64,000 nt of DNA from Eriocheir sinensis (Eukaryota > Arthropoda > Malacostraca > Decapoda > Varunidae), in NCBI RefSeq assembly GCF_024679095.1, contig NC_066509.1:17454245-17518244 (forward strand). The letters run 5' to 3'. The translations under genes were made by a program, and so were the position numbers. The notes under the pieces were generated by a model, which had not been told where the DNA came from, searched no databases, and saw nothing but the letters and a program-made list of their open reading frames with translations. Numbering within the stretch: position 1 is the first letter of the stretch; every line of letters begins with the position of its first letter. Shown in pieces: positions 35,856 to 47,906 of this stretch.

Positions 35856-35977
35856 CTGAAATCTCCGGATCTTGGGAGATTTCAATGTTCACCACCAGCT
35901 TTGGCTTTCATCCTCTTTCACTGACCAGCCTGGTGAAGAAGCCTACAACTTTGCTCTCCTCAACCATCTAGAGCAGT
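35598..35977 (+). mobile_element. LINE-A5, endonuclease fragment with internal microsatellite
   Basis: Reads LLINFCNIRGLISNFHSVKH and HLLFLTEHRF, then (CT)n at 35812-35852 replaces roughly 90 codons. LINE-A resumes with the [14 protein letters not shown] region up to NHLEQL. It then joins directly to a LINE-A copy on the opposite strand. Confidence 0.85.
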
Positions 35978-36130
35978 TGGAGGGGGAAAGGCATGCAGTT
36001 AGCAAGTTCAGAAGAGCAGTCAGCGTGAAAATAGCGATAGAATATAGAAGGAGAGGCAACATCGCGACGAAATTTAAGAGGTAGAAGACTATCAGTAGGA
36101 GGAGGAGAGCTGATGAGACGAAGAGCCTTA
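35978..36130 (-). mobile_element. LINE-A6, C-terminal part left of the TIR element
   Basis: AGGCATGCAGTTAGCAAG and GCTGATGAGACGAAGAGCC match LINE-A on the minus strand. It is interrupted at TTA 36128-36130 and continues at 37001. The 3' UTR is missing. Confidence 0.88.
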
Positions 36131-37000
36131 CGGCCATAGTGTTAGTCTTCCCCATTCCCTTTCCGTCCCCATCCCCATACGCGGGACTGGGGTATGGACA
36201 ACCCGCCCCGTCACCTTCCCATCCCCGGGACAGATATGAGGGACCAATCCGCACGTCATAATAATGTTGGCAGCACTTTCAAACCAATAATTACAGAAAA
36301 CAAAATTAATAATGCATTTTTTACACACCATTGTATTGATATACATTATATATCATAAAACAAAACAATATCGTTGTTGATCTACAAGTAAATAACAAGT
36401 AACGCGGGTAAGTTAATTTATGAGACAGGTTGGTATCCAGGATTCGTCACACACACCCGGGCAGCTACACCGGGGTCGCCAGGTCGTGTCATTTATGGCA
36501 TTTTTGTCTTAAATCAAGGTGGTGGCCAAGAAATGCCATTTTTTATGGTATATGTTAAGTATTCCCATAATAATGCCATATTTAGTCATCAATCTGCCGT
36601 CTTTTGCCATTCTTAGGGACAATTGTAAATGAATTCTCAGGAATATCTGCACGTTTACAATCAAATGGAAACACCACAGACTTTACAAACTAAAAAATAT
36701 ATATTAACTTTAGAAAAGTTCGCGATATAGTATCAGTCATACAAATATTCTGATACTTTTCAATATATGTCCTTCTATAATAACAAATAGAACACTATTT
36801 ACTCATGAAATATACGAAGGAAAAGATGAAGATGTCCTGCACTCTACCCCGCAGAGTCAACACTTTTCCCACCCCGTCCGCTCCCGTAAGGGGTAACGTA
36901 AAGCAACCCCAACCACGTGGGGACGCTTTACACTACGGGTTATGGCCATGGGTAAGGGATGGGGATGGGATGGGAATGGGGAAGTCTAACACTATGGCCG
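36131..37000. mobile_element. 870-bp Harbinger-type TIR element in LINE-A6
   Basis: The left end CGGCCATAGTGTTAG and the inverted right end match, with the similarity running on through CTTCCCCATTCCC. TTA flanks both sides (36128-36130, 37001-37003), the duplication of PIF/Harbinger. Its ends differ from those of the element at 3840-9751. No coding region is convincing inside, so it is non-autonomous. Confidence 0.82.
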
Positions 37001-37878
37001 TTAGACTCCACTCTGTCCAGAAGAGCTGTGTGAGATGCATACTCCATACGAGGGCGGACAAGGCCCCTGTGTATGGATAGCAACTGTGCGGGTGAGAAGA
37101 ACTGGCGGAAACAATACAGAACGCCCAACCTCGAGGAAGCTGATTTAGCGAGAGAGGAGATATGAAGTTTCCAGTTGAGATTTTGCGCTAAGGATAGACC
37201 GAGGATATCTAGTGTTGAAGAAGGTGACAGCTGAGTGTTGTCGAAGAATTGGGGAGAGGTGTTTGGAAGATTGTGTCGAGTTGATAGGTGGAGTAATTGA
37301 GTTTTTGAGTCATTGAAGGACACAAGGTTCCTTTTACCCCAATCGGAAATGATAGCAAGGTCTGAGGTTAAGCGTTCTGCAGCCTCCAGTCTGGAGTCGT
37401 GTACTTCCTGTTGGGATGGCCTTCTTCTGAAAGAAGTTGCATAATGCAGAGTGGAGTCGTCGGCGTATGAGTGGACAGGACAGTTTGTTATGGAAAGAAG
37501 ATCATTGATGAATAACAGGAAGAGAGTGGGTGATAGGACAGAACCCTGTGGAACACCACTGTTGATAGGTTTAGTGGAAGAACAGTGACCGTCTACCACC
37601 GCACAGATAGAACGGCCGGAAAGGAAAGTAGAGGTAAAGGAACAGAGAGAGGGATAGAATCCGAAAGAGGGCAGTTTAGAAAACAAAGACTTGTGCCATA
37701 CTCTATCGAAGGCTTTCGATATGGCTAGCTTAACTGAGAAAGTTTCACCGAAACGGCTAAGAGAGGATGACCAAGAGTCAGTTAAGAAAGCAATAAGATC
37801 GCCAGTAGAACGCCCCTTGCGGAACCCATACTGGCGATCAGATAGAATGTTAGAAGTGGAAAGGTGCTTTTGAATATG
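37001..37878 (-). mobile_element. LINE-A6, RT part
   Basis: One long open frame carries IQKHLSTSNILSDRQYGFRK, DISKAFDRVWH-type text (LAISKAFDRVWHKSLF), SGVPQGSVLSPTLF, VHSYADDSTLHY (catalytic YADD intact) and NWKLHISSLAKSASSRLGVL. It is 5'-truncated at 37878, where its frame is fused by chance to the unrelated sequence on the right. Confidence 0.9.
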
Positions 37879-38370
37879 TGAGAATAAGCAATGCATTTTG
37901 ATGATCATGTTGCATCCGAGGTTTCTGAAAACAGTCAGCATATTGGTGACAAGTTATGCATAGTTCGTGGACTTTTTTGTTGCCAATAAAGTTCTTCACG
38001 ACAAGAACAAAACCCTTTCACGCTTACAGTCTCACTTTGTTCATTGAGTTTTCAAACTCTGGATCTCTAATGAGCTGACGGAGTTGAGGACCATCAAAGA
38101 TGCCAGCTTTCAACTTCTCCATGGTCAATCCCGGAAAAGCGTGGCACAAGTAAGTGAGGCAGACACCATCCTTGTCCAGAGCTTTGGTGAACTGTTTGAT
38201 CAAGAAGAGCTTTATGTGCAGCGGTGGGAAGAGTATCCTGTCTCTGTCCAACAGAGGGTTATTTATGAAGTTCCTTGCTCTGCAAGGCACCAACTCCTCC
38301 TGTACAGGCCAGTCCTTCTTCGTGTAATGCTGAGCCTAGTCCCGACTATCCCACATGCATAGAAAGCATG
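37876..38370 (-). pseudogene. Fragment of a repetitive arthropod ORF family of unknown function
   Basis: Minus strand. The frame 38293-38024 reads LLDRDRILFPPLHIKLFLIK, FTKALDKDGVCLTYLCHAFP and LKAGIFDGPQLRQLIRDPEF. After a shift, FRNLGCNMIIKMHCLFSH follows at 37930-37876, right against LINE-A6. I have seen related predicted proteins in arthropod genomes, usually multicopy, which suggests a transposon origin, but I know no function. A stop and a frameshift show this copy is dead. Confidence 0.6.
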
Positions 38371-38469
38371 GGTACTTGGTAAACCCGGACTGTTGTCAAA
38401 ACAAAATACAAAAAATACGTTAGTCAAAAATCAGCACATGTAAACTCTTCTGAATTCGTTTATTTAAAG

Positions 38470-38737
38470 AAATAAGAAAGACTGAAACCCTCCCCAACGG
38501 TACCAACCTGACCAGGAAAGACTGGGCCACATTAAACAAAGGATGTGCAAAGGTCGGAAAAAACAAGTACAACCTCCACAGGTTAGCCAACAACCCAGAA
38601 TGCCCATGTGGAGAAATGCAAACTATGAACCACTTACTCCATAAATGTCCGCTGGGGCCTCACTGCACCGACCAAGATCTTAGGGAAGCAAGTGAAAATG
38701 CCATTCAATGGGTACGTTTTTATCGCGACAAGATATG
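38470..38737 (+). mobile_element. LINE-G C-terminal fragment
   Basis: Reads LTRKDWATLNKGCAKVGKNK, then CPCGEMQTMNHLLHKCP, the C-terminal zinc-finger style of I/R1/Jockey-type LINEs, and ends with a stop near 38737. It is truncated at its 5' side. Confidence 0.7.
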
Positions 38738-38946
38738 ATGATGATAAGAAAGAATTTTGCCTCATATAAATAGAAAATACCCGTACGTGTAAAAATAAAA
38801 CGTAAAAAACATCATGTGGCTATAGATAAAAAAAAAAAAAAGTTGACCTGATTGAGCAAAACCAATGTGATTTTTGGATTCAGCACATCAAAATTGTCCT
38901 AAATCAGCAAAAAAAAACTCAGACGCTAAATTTGTTGTTGGCCAAT

Positions 38947-38947
<1 letters not shown>

Positions 38948-38990
<43 letters not shown>

Positions 38991-38992
38991 TT
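38948..38992. repeat. (AAT)n microsatellite
   Basis: About 14 units. Confidence 0.96.
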
Positions 38993-39036
38993 TCATTATT
39001 AATAATTTTTTATAATCATTTTTTAATATGAATACG

Positions 39037-39340
<304 letters not shown>

Positions 39341-39499
39341 ACTATTGTTATCATTATTAACATTAACATTATTTTTCTTTATATTTTTCGTAGTCTTTAC
39401 TACTATTTCATTGTTTAATAGAAAAACTATCTTGAAACCACACTGTAATTTCTATAAGTCTGGAGTAAATGGGTGGAAGGAGGCAGCCTTTATCAACTA

Positions 39500-39529
39500 T
39501 TTATTCCGCCGCTCAATTCTTTTCATTAC
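39500..39529 (+). promoter_or_regulatory. 30-bp block conserved between the two PDH promoters
   Basis: Partner of 21236-21265 with one difference (T for C at its 14th base). It lies 119 bases upstream of the TATA-like box. Similarity also reaches about 40 bases further upstream in a weaker form. Confidence 0.7.
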
Positions 39530-39647
39530 TCGCTTCGAGTTAGATGCTCGATAAACTTACCTACCGTATGTGGTTAGAGGGGTCTGTGGGAGGGCTAGGG
39601 ATAATGGGAGCTGGGACAAGTATCAGGGGGCGTAAGGGGTCAGAGAC

Positions 39648-39654
39648 ATAAATA
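39648..39654 (+). promoter_or_regulatory. TATA-like box of PDH gene 2
   Basis: ATAAATA in GACATAAATATTG, identical in gene 1. An arthropod-initiator-like TCAGTC lies at 39679-39684, 33 bases on, which suggests a start at 39681. Confidence 0.78.
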
Positions 39655-39680
39655 TTGGCGCATCAGTTTCCATCAGCATC

Positions 39681-39734
39681 AGTCGAGAACCAGCTCTTTC
39701 CTCATCACATCATCTCACCTTCTCGACCAGCAAC
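39681..39734 (+). other. PDH: PDH gene 2 untranslated exon 1 (predicted)
   Basis: Begins at the initiator-like site and ends at the GTAAGT donor (39735). Shares AGAACCAGCTC with gene 1. Intron 1 is 672 bp and holds a (CT)n tract. Confidence 0.7.
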
Positions 39735-39740
39735 GTAAGT

Positions 39741-39896
<156 letters not shown>

Positions 39897-40407
39897 GGCT
39901 TCAGAGACATGCGTCATTGCTGACAATTTTTTTAAATACCTCGGTGAAATATGAGCCTTATGAAGTTTCGGTTTCTAAAATTTATTTCTTGAAAAATATC
40001 TTATATTCATCGGGTATGAATTGTGCTGAAAAAAAAAGTTACTACAACATTGAGGTTTCCCCTTAAACAAAAAAATAAACAAAAATCCTGTCATGTTTTT
40101 TTCTCATCAAGAGCTTCATAGAGTTCAACATGCCAAGAAAAAGAAGTTTCTGTGCCGGTATCTTTTACCCACTTGTCCCACACAGCTAGTGTACATCGTT
40201 TTTTTCTCTTTTCTCCTTTCTCTCCTAATACAGCTGCAGTCTTGAACATCGACTCGTACCTGTTTATCTCAAATATTATCATTGTTTTCCACCTTCCGTT
40301 TTTCTCTTCCCCTTCCTTGGCATCATATGTTGTGTCCATCTCTTGTGCTGCTTCCCATTCATAATATATTTGCCTCATCCTTTCCTTCAGCTTCCCTACC
40401 CCACAGA

Positions 40408-40509
40408 ATGCGCAGCACCGTGGTCTTGGCACTGCTGGTGATAGTGGCCCTAGTCCCTCTCCTCACTAAGGGGGCACAGGGACAAGAGTTCGGAATTCCC
40501 GAACGTGAG
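40408..40509 (+). CDS. PDH: PDH gene 2, coding exon 1 (signal peptide exon)
   Basis: 34 codons from ATG to PERE. The acceptor TACCCCACAG ends at 40406, leaving one untranslated base before the ATG, as in gene 1. Confidence 0.95.
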
Positions 40510-41697
40510 GTGAGTGTGACTAAGTGTGCATATATGTCTCTTACCCCTTTCCATTTCCCTAGTTGCAGTATACATGATTAAAATAAGTCACATGCTTCCT
40601 TTTTTTTTTTTTTTTTTACGTCGCGGCCTATTGCGCCGTTAGGCTTTTTCACTGGCGGGGCCTGATGGTCGGCCCAGTCCGTTGTGGCGCAGGTGAGTGT
40701 TTATAGTGGCGCCATTTGGTTTTGGCTCATACTGCCCCCCCGGAGCTCATCTTTGAGTCTCTCTTTGAAGAGGTTATCTACAGTCCGGGTTGATGGGTGG
40801 TCTTCAGGGCAGCATGTGGGTAGTCTTAGGCCACTCAGCGGTAACTGAAAAATCCCAGCTGTATGGTGACCAGGATTCGAACCCGCGTCCCTACTGGACC
40901 TCCCGGACGCGGCGCCGGCACGCTAACCACTCAGCCACCGCCTCCCCAACTTATCTACATTTATTCAGGTAAACTCTAAAGTAGTGGAAGTTCTTCGGTT
41001 GCATCACCTCCTTATGCAGTTCATTGCAAACATTACTACTTTTGTATGGGGAACTAGATTTCTTTATATTATTATTACATCGTGTTTTTAACCAAGAAAT
41101 CGGTCACACATATCAGACTCCGGCGTCGCGACTATAGTAATTTAAGGTAAACATAAACGAATATTCATCTCCTGGGTCTGAACAGACATCAGACATCGTT
41201 CATTACTTATGAAGTAATTTTATGATTGCATATATTAAGTACAGTAATATGCTGAGTTATTGCTAGACTTTTTTTTAAACGAAAAGCACTCATGAATGCA
41301 TTCATAAATACTTTCATATAAATTATGCATTCTTATTCGTATTCAAGTACGCAACTAATGCATTCCCTCCATCTTTGCCAGGTATACACATAATCCCCCA
41401 CAACTCAAGTGTCGCCCAGTCTCTCCTGGTTGCTTGCCACACCTTCATTCGCATAATAAGTACCTCACTTTCTAGAATAGTGTGCCTTTACCTATGTAAT
41501 TTGTACATCACTATATGCATTGCGCAATCATTCCGTTTTCCCTCCCACAGGCCGTGGCCTCAATGGCTGGGCAAATCCTGAAGTTAGTCCATGTCGCTCC
41601 GGGTGCTGCCCCAGGCCTACATCACAAGCGCAACTCTGAAATCATCAACTCACTGCTCGGAATTTCAAAGCTAATGAACGAAGCGGGACGCCGGTGA
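40408..41697 (+). CDS. PDH: Pigment-dispersing hormone precursor, gene 2 (two coding exons)
   Basis: Coding exons are 40408-40509 and 41551-41697, 82 residues in all. Residues 1 to about 24 are the signal peptide (MRSTVVLALLVIVALVPLL), followed by the precursor-related peptide QEFGIPERE...HH. KR is at 60-61, the hormone NSEIINSLLGISKLMNEA at 62-79, and GRR at 80-82 for amidation and release. It acts outside the neurosecretory cell on a G-protein-coupled receptor (family knowledge). The single coding intron has GAG|GTGAGT and CCCACAG|GCC borders at the same codon and phase as gene 1. The hormones differ at positions 4, 12 and 14; the 34-residue signal exons share 19 residues. Ile at position 4 is unusual against the common Leu or Met. 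The second intron is 1.0 kb and contains a SINE. I see no damage. Confidence 0.95.
40600..40947 (-). mobile_element. tRNA-derived SINE, family S1 copy b, in PDH gene 2 intron 2
   Basis: Minus orientation with poly-T at 40602-40617. A box complement at 40927-40937 (TGGCTGAGTGG, a perfect match to the consensus) and B box complement at 40873-40883 (GGTTCGAATCC, perfect). The head resembles a Leu/Ser-type tRNA with a long variable arm. Body as in the copy at 34.8 kb. Confidence 0.9.
41551..41697 (+). CDS. PDH: PDH gene 2, coding exon 2 (hormone exon)
   Basis: 48 codons from AVASMAGQIL to GRR, then TGA at 41695-41697. Acceptor TCCCTCCCACAG. Confidence 0.96.
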   Translation, partial: AVASMAGQILKLVHVAPGAAPGLHHKRNSEIINSLLGISKLMNEAGRR

Positions 41698-41865
41698 TTG
41701 TTGGACCATGCTGCCACTACCACTAAAATTGCTACTGCACCCAGTCTTACTGCTACTGCTGCTACTGTTTTGAATTCTACTGCTAAGCCTACTACTGCGA
41801 GCAGGGGTTTACCTTTCCACCCCGATACTGCAGGTTCATGTTGAGCACGTCTCGCTTACTATATG

Positions 41866-41871
41866 AATAAA
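41866..41871 (+). terminator. Polyadenylation signal of PDH gene 2
   Basis: AATAAA 169 bases after the stop codon, followed by a TG-rich stretch. The 3' UTR is about 190 bases. Confidence 0.8.
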
Positions 41872-41889
41872 TTTGGTGGCTGCTTCAGC

Positions 41890-42230
41890 ACTTTCTTGTT
41901 TGTCCAGCCTTTTCATCCTACTTCTAAAATAATGTGTTTGTTCCCCGCTGAACGAACCCTCTGCTACATAACCTGAAATAGGTCAACAAGAACAATGAAT
42001 ATATTGCATCGAAATCCAATGTAAAAAAAATGGTATTCATTATGTAACTACAATTGAAAGGAAAAAAATGAAAATATCAGCACAGGTAAAGTAAAGGTAT
42101 CCCTCGCAAGATGTAAAAACGATGCTATGATAATAAATAAAACAAACTTAATAAGATATGAACGTGACAGATTATTCACGATAAATAGAAGCAAAACGTC
42201 CACCGTGACCCTCTGTAGTTTGTGTAAGAC
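41890..42230. other. Unannotated stretch after PDH gene 2
   Basis: AT-rich; no gene or repeat recognised. Confidence 0.4.
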
Positions 42231-42232
42231 GG

Positions 42233-42464
<232 letters not shown>

Positions 42465-42479
42465 ATTATTAAAGTTAAC

Positions 42480-43369
42480 AGCATATTTTGCGTTGTTCTC
42501 TATGTAAGTTCTTTTTTTCTATTTCATGCACTGTGGCACGGTCTTTTGGTTGAGGGTATCGTAGGTTCACATCTCAAGACGTCTTTCGGCCTCTGTGGCC
42601 ATGTTCAGGAGATGTTCTCTTTGCAGGTGTTGGCGAAGGAATGAGAGAGCTTTTTTTTTATATTTATCCCCTAGTAACACTAGGGAAAACGGGGCCCGTT
42701 AAGAGGGAAAAGATTGCTCCCTCCCTGCACGAGGGAGCACGGGCCTTTGCCAAATGCGGCCCATAGCTGGAAGCCGACAGACCGACTCTATTGGCGATCG
42801 AAATCTAGTTGACCAAGTCAGTCTCTCGACGAGGACTGGCGTGTCTCTGATGAGTGAGCTGCTTGTTGGCGGCAAAGTCTATATATACCAAGTCAAGTCA
42901 TACGCAGCTTTGTGAGAGGAGACACGACAGAGGAGTGGCTTATGCGGGACGTTGCTTGGAGCCAAAATAGAGAATGTAGAACTGGGATTTAGAGAAAACG
43001 AAGAAAGGCGGACTAATTTAAATCAATCACTTCAACATGATCCCTCTCACACCCCACACCGCCGTTTGTAGGCATTGTAATTAGTCACGCATTGAACAAT
43101 TAATGAAAGCATATATTTTTTTCATCAGTGGCTTGCCTGAATGCGCGGTGAAAGAAGGCGAGAATGCACATCCAAAGTGCACACACGGTCGCAACTTTAG
43201 TCACCCGTGAACTGACTTCAAGTGACGTCATCCCTCTGCTCTGCACCAAACCGCCCCCTGCGCGTGTTGGTCCCAGTTTTGAAGGCAGAGTGACTTTGGT
43301 TGGCGGGGCTTATGTTGACTTCCTGAGCCTGCGCGGTAGGGTGCGCGGCTCTCAGCCAATCAGCGGGCT
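42480..43369. other. Possible repeat at 42650-42910, otherwise unannotated
   Basis: A poly-T run at 42651-42659 is followed by CCCTAGTAACACTAGGG (a short palindrome) and GGGAGCACGGGCC. The poly-T start suggests a reverse-oriented retroposon, but no A or B box is visible and there is no second copy in the window. Confidence 0.35.
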
Positions 43370-43697
43370 GCTTTGCGCTCGCTGTTTTTTTTTTGTAGGG
43401 AGTGACATATCAGGTTGCTGTTGGATGTTTATTGCTGGTTTTTGAGTGTAGATTAGCACTGCCTCGGCCATCTTGAGTTTCTTTTTGTTGTTTTCTCTTG
43501 TCAATATAATGGTGTTGTCCTCCATGTGTTTCCTCTTCAGAATAAGTCCGTGTTCGCTGAGGTAGTGTCTTCTTATTGCACAGTCTGTAAGGTGAGCTGT
43601 TATTCTCTTCGATAAAGTCGTTGTGGTGACGCGGATGTACTTACAGTGTAGGCGACTACAGTCACCATAAGTACATGTGTGCTGGTACACGACGTTC

Positions 43698-43740
<43 letters not shown>
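43370..43740 (-). mobile_element. Penelope-like element, GIY-YIG endonuclease fragment
   Basis: Minus-strand frame with VVYQHTCTYGDCSRLHCKYI, RVTTTTLSKRITAHLTDCAI and the C-terminal KLKMAEAVLIYTQKPAINIQ. This matches the endonuclease of Penelope-like retroelements, with the usual YIG replaced by YIR. A (CT)n tract interrupts it at 43700-43734, and no RT part is present. Confidence 0.75.
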
Positions 43741-43742
<2 letters not shown>

Positions 43743-43823
43743 AAACAGGGCTTACAGAAGATTGTGCTAAAGTTGAAGGTTTTAAGCTTCATCTATCTAT
43801 AGCTACATACAAGACACATTGAA

Positions 43824-46549
43824 TTACTGCCTAGAAGTCCTAATCCAGCTGTTCACCTCCCGCTTGAAGACTTGAAGTGACGCGCGATGGTGGAGGTCGG
43901 TGTGGCGAACAAGCTGGTTCCACAGGCGGCTGTAGCGGGGCTGGAAGGAGCGGAAGTGGTGTTCTGTCCTGGAGAAGGGTACAGCCACTTGTTCCTGTCT
44001 GTGGGGTGCTGCTCGGGTGGAGTGTATGGGGGTTGGGGGCGCGGGGAGCTTGAGAGCTGCCAGGTGGGGTGTGTTTAGGTTGTGTGCCTTGAACATTACA
44101 CACAGGCCTGCCACATCCCTGCGCTCCTGGAGAGGTTGCAGGGAGCCACGCGCGTGTTGAGGACCTGTGCGCTGTATCAGACGCTGGGCTCTGGCCTGGA
44201 CACGATCCAGCGTTGCAAGGTAGGATGGAGGGCAGGAGGACCAGGCGAGGGGGGAGTACTCCATGAGGGGGCGTACTTGTGCCTTGTAGAGCACCTCAGT
44301 CCCTTTGGTGTCAAGTAGATGGGAGATGCGCCGTACACAGCTGAGTTTCCATGCTGCATTTTTTGATATTTTTTTTAGCATGGTTGTTGAAGGAGAGTCC
44401 CGCGTCGAACTCCACTCCGAGAATGGAGATGGAGTCTTGAAGGGGTAGCGTTTTCCCCTCCAGTTGTATCCCCGGCCCGGCTAGATTGTTGATATCTCGC
44501 CTGCGGGATATTACCATTGCTTGTGTTTTGTCAGGGGCCAGGGTGACTTCCCAGCAGCCGCTCCAGGCGATAATTTTGTCGAGTGCCATGTTGATGCGAC
44601 ACACTGTGCCTTGCCAGTCCTGTCTGTCGCTGGTGAAGGCAAGGGTGCAGTCGTTAGCATACGCCTGGGCCTCAGGGATGAGCTGGAGAATGTCATTGAA
44701 ATAAACATTCCACAGTAGAGGCCCTAGTACGCTGCCCTGGGGCACGCTTGCATTGATGGGGAGCTGGCTTGGGGTGTGGCCGTTAATCACCACCTGTAAC
44801 GCCCTGTCCTGGAGGTAGTCCCCAATGAGTTGCAGGAGGGCGCCTCGCACACCTAGGCTCTTCAGCTTGGCGATGAGGCCTTGGTGCCAAACCCTGTCGA
44901 AGGCTCCGGCTATGTCAAGAGCCACGACGAAGGTGTCGAGTCCCCTGTCCAGCGAGTGGTTCCATGAGGCAGAGTTAAGGAGCAGCAGGTCTGCAGCAGA
45001 TCTTCCCTGCCGGAAGCCGAATTGCTTGGAGTTGAGGAGATGGTGGGCATCGAGGAAGGCCGTGAGTTTGGTTGCTTTAAAGGACTCCAATATTTTCCCA
45101 ACAGTGGAGAGGAGGGATACTGGGCGGTAGTTCTTTGGGTCCTGTTTGCCTTTTTTCTTGTATATGGCCACCACTCTTGCTTTCTTCCAAAGTGTGGGCC
45201 ACTTGGAGGTGGAAAGGATGTTATTGAAGATGGTGGTAAGTGGTAGGGCAGGCTGGCCAGCGCATCTTTTTAGCAGGTGAGGGCTGATGTTGTCAGGCCC
45301 TAGGGCTTTCTTGGGGTCTATTTGCAGCAGCAGATTTTTCACCTCCTCTGTGGTGACAGTGAGACTCTCCAGAGAGGCCCTGGTGAGGGATGGCAGCTTC
45401 GGGGGGGCGCGGAGGGGATCAGGTATTGACATTTTGGAAGAGAAGTGGGCCGCCAGTAGCTCCGCCTTGTCTTTGTCGCGCATAGCCACTGACCTATCTG
45501 GCCTGACGAGGGGTGGGATGGCGTTGTCGGCTGAGAGGCCTTGTTGTTGTTTCACTCCACTCCACCACTCCTTGCTACCCACAGACTGGCCGCTGAGCTT
45601 AGTCTTCATTACCTCCTTCCAGCGTTGTATAGCCTGTTTTTGCACCCGGCTCATGTTCTTGCAGGCTTCTCTGTGTAAGGTTTTATTATGCTGAGAAGGA
45701 TGGGACTTGTAAAGCAGCCAAGCCCTACTCTTGGTGTCAGCGGCTATCCTGCACTGATTGCCGAACCAGGGCTGATCATTTGGTTTTGATTTATATGACT
45801 GGCTGGGCACATATTCTTGTTGCAGAGACAGAAGAAGGTTTGTTAAGTTCTCCACTTGGGTGTTGACGTCTCCGTGGAGGATATCCGTCCACACGATGGA
45901 GTCCAGATTTGCCTTCAGGCTGTTCCAATCTCCCCGGGACCACAACCAGTTCACACGGGCGGTGGCTCCGTCGTGTTCTATTGAGGTCCAGGGAGGAGCC
46001 GGAGATATGTGTAGGGAAATCAACGTGGTTCGTGAGGCCGTACATGGTCAGAAGGTCTTCGAACTGGCTTGCCACCAAGTACTGATTCATATCCCCCACC
46101 ACAATGAGATGTTTGCAGGAATGCTGGAGCAGAAGGGTGTCGAGATTTGTGTGGAGGAAGTGGATGGGGTCGCTCCCCTGCCACTGTGGCCGGTAGCATA
46201 CACAGAGCAGGATGGAGTCGCGTTGTCGTGTCCATAGCCTGAAGAATGGCATTTCGAGGTGGCGTTCCATGTCGACATCGAGGGCCTCCACAGCAAGACC
46301 GTCACGGAAGCACTGCCCCCCCCCAGTACCGTGTGGGGCTCGGTCTCTTCGGTGCCATCTAGAGTACCCTTGAATATGCCCAAAGTTGGCGGGAATGGTG
46401 AGATTGAGAAAGGTCTCCACTGTGGCTATGATGTCTGGGGAGTGCGGGATAACATAAGAGTGTGTTAGATCTCCTATGTTAGTTTGGAGGCCTCTGATGT
46501 TAGTAGACATAATCGTCAGTTTCTCTTGGAAGGTTGGGTCGGCCGGCAT
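43824..46549 (-). pseudogene. LINE-F ORF2: endonuclease and reverse transcriptase, broken
   Basis: The ORF2 start at 46549 gives endonuclease motifs MSTNIRGLQTN, DIIATVETFL, CVCYRPQ and LIVVGDMNQYL. A frameshift near 45990 leads to the RT frame 46023-44311: NYRPVSLLSTVGKILE, FRQGRSAADLLLL, VVALDIAGAFDRVWHQGL and ASVPQGSVLGPLLWNVY. The catalytic box reads AQAYANDCTLAF, where the first Asp of YADD has become Asn, which should abolish RT activity. A second shift at a T run near 44366 leads to the C-terminal frame 44381-43824 (VRPLMEYSPLAWSSCPPSYL). It is dead by two shifts and the active-site change. Confidence 0.88.
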
Positions 46550-47906
46550 AATTCCAAGGTGTGTAGGGGTGTTGAGAGGGATGAGGTGCTTGGCGCTGAG
46601 ACGCTTGGTAACTGGGGAGAGGAGGCTGTGTGAGGTGCTTGTTTAGTATCTCGATGAAGAGGGAGGTGACGGCTGTCTGCTCGGACAACTGGCGGTAGAT
46701 CTTTTCGTGTCTTTCTTGGGCATGGGAGGCACGGCAATTAGCTGTGGTGTGACCTTCGCGGCAGCAGTAGTCGCACCAGCTTAGCCAGCGGCAGGTGCCT
46801 CTAGTATGGCCACTCCTCTTGCAACGGTTGCAAAATTCTTTGGGAGTGGTCCTACTAGGGGAGGGCAGGGACAGGAGTGGAACAGGGTGTGGGCGCAAGG
46901 AGGTATAGGTGTTCCTGGGGCGGCTGTGGCGAGGTGTTCTGGGGGGAGGAGGATGACTTTGTCGCCGAGCGGGACTCTTGTTCCTCCATGTGTCAGTGGT
47001 GTCTATGCCTTGGGGAGTGGGCAGGTTCTGGGCGTGACTTCTTCGCTTGCGATGGTCGTCTGAGCTCTGACCGCTCGGTGCTGAGGACCGGGGATTGGCC
47101 TGAGAGTCAGGTATAGTGTTGATGGGGATGGATGAGGAATTGGATGATGGGTAATCTTCCCTTGTGATGGTGGCTGCTGTGTTCTTGGGTACAGCGCCTG
47201 ATGATATTTGGGTGTTTATTACGGATGTATCTCTGGGCGGGTCAACTGAGCTTGAGGGTGGGTTGAGTTGAGGTTTAATTGTGTGAGGGGTTGATGCCTC
47301 AGCGGTGACAGGGGCAGGTCTTGAGGGGTTTGGGAGGGTATCAGGTAAATCACTTTGAGTAGCGGTGGAGACGGTGCCAGTGGAGGCTTTCTGGAGCTGA
47401 CGCGGCTTGCCTGAGGTCCGCCAGTCGTTTGCTCCGCGGTGGTGGGCGACGTGGTGCTTCCAATCCTTGTCAATGCTGTGTCCTCGGGCAGAGCAGGATG
47501 TGTTGGTGACGGTGAGGTTATTGAGGCTGCTCTGTGTGGCCGCGATGTAGTCGATGAAGTTCAGGATGGTTACTACCGCGTCACGGTTGTCAGCAATGCT
47601 TTCGGCGGTTTTGTCGAAAGAGGCGAAGGTGGACTTGTACCTCTTGTTCTCCTTCCTAAGCTGCTTGATGATGTTAACCAGCTCGCCGCTCTCAAGTTGG
47701 TGAAGTTCTGCGTCCTCTTCAGAGGCGGAAGGAGTGGGGCAGAGGAGATGATCTTGATTGCTGTTCAGGTAGATCACGGAGTCAGGGATGCCCAGGTGTT
47801 GTCTCAGGGTGTCGACGGCCTCACAACTGAAGTGCTCTTGGGTGTTGAGGAGGCAGTGAAGGTGGCACACGTTTGGGCAGTCAGGAGTGCAGCAGCGGAC
47901 GGACGG

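Noticed and set aside
36940..37941. 333-codon protein as a single fused gene
   Set aside because: The first 22 codons belong to the unrelated orphan ORF and the rest to LINE-A6, and the last codons run into the TIR element; the frame is open by chance.
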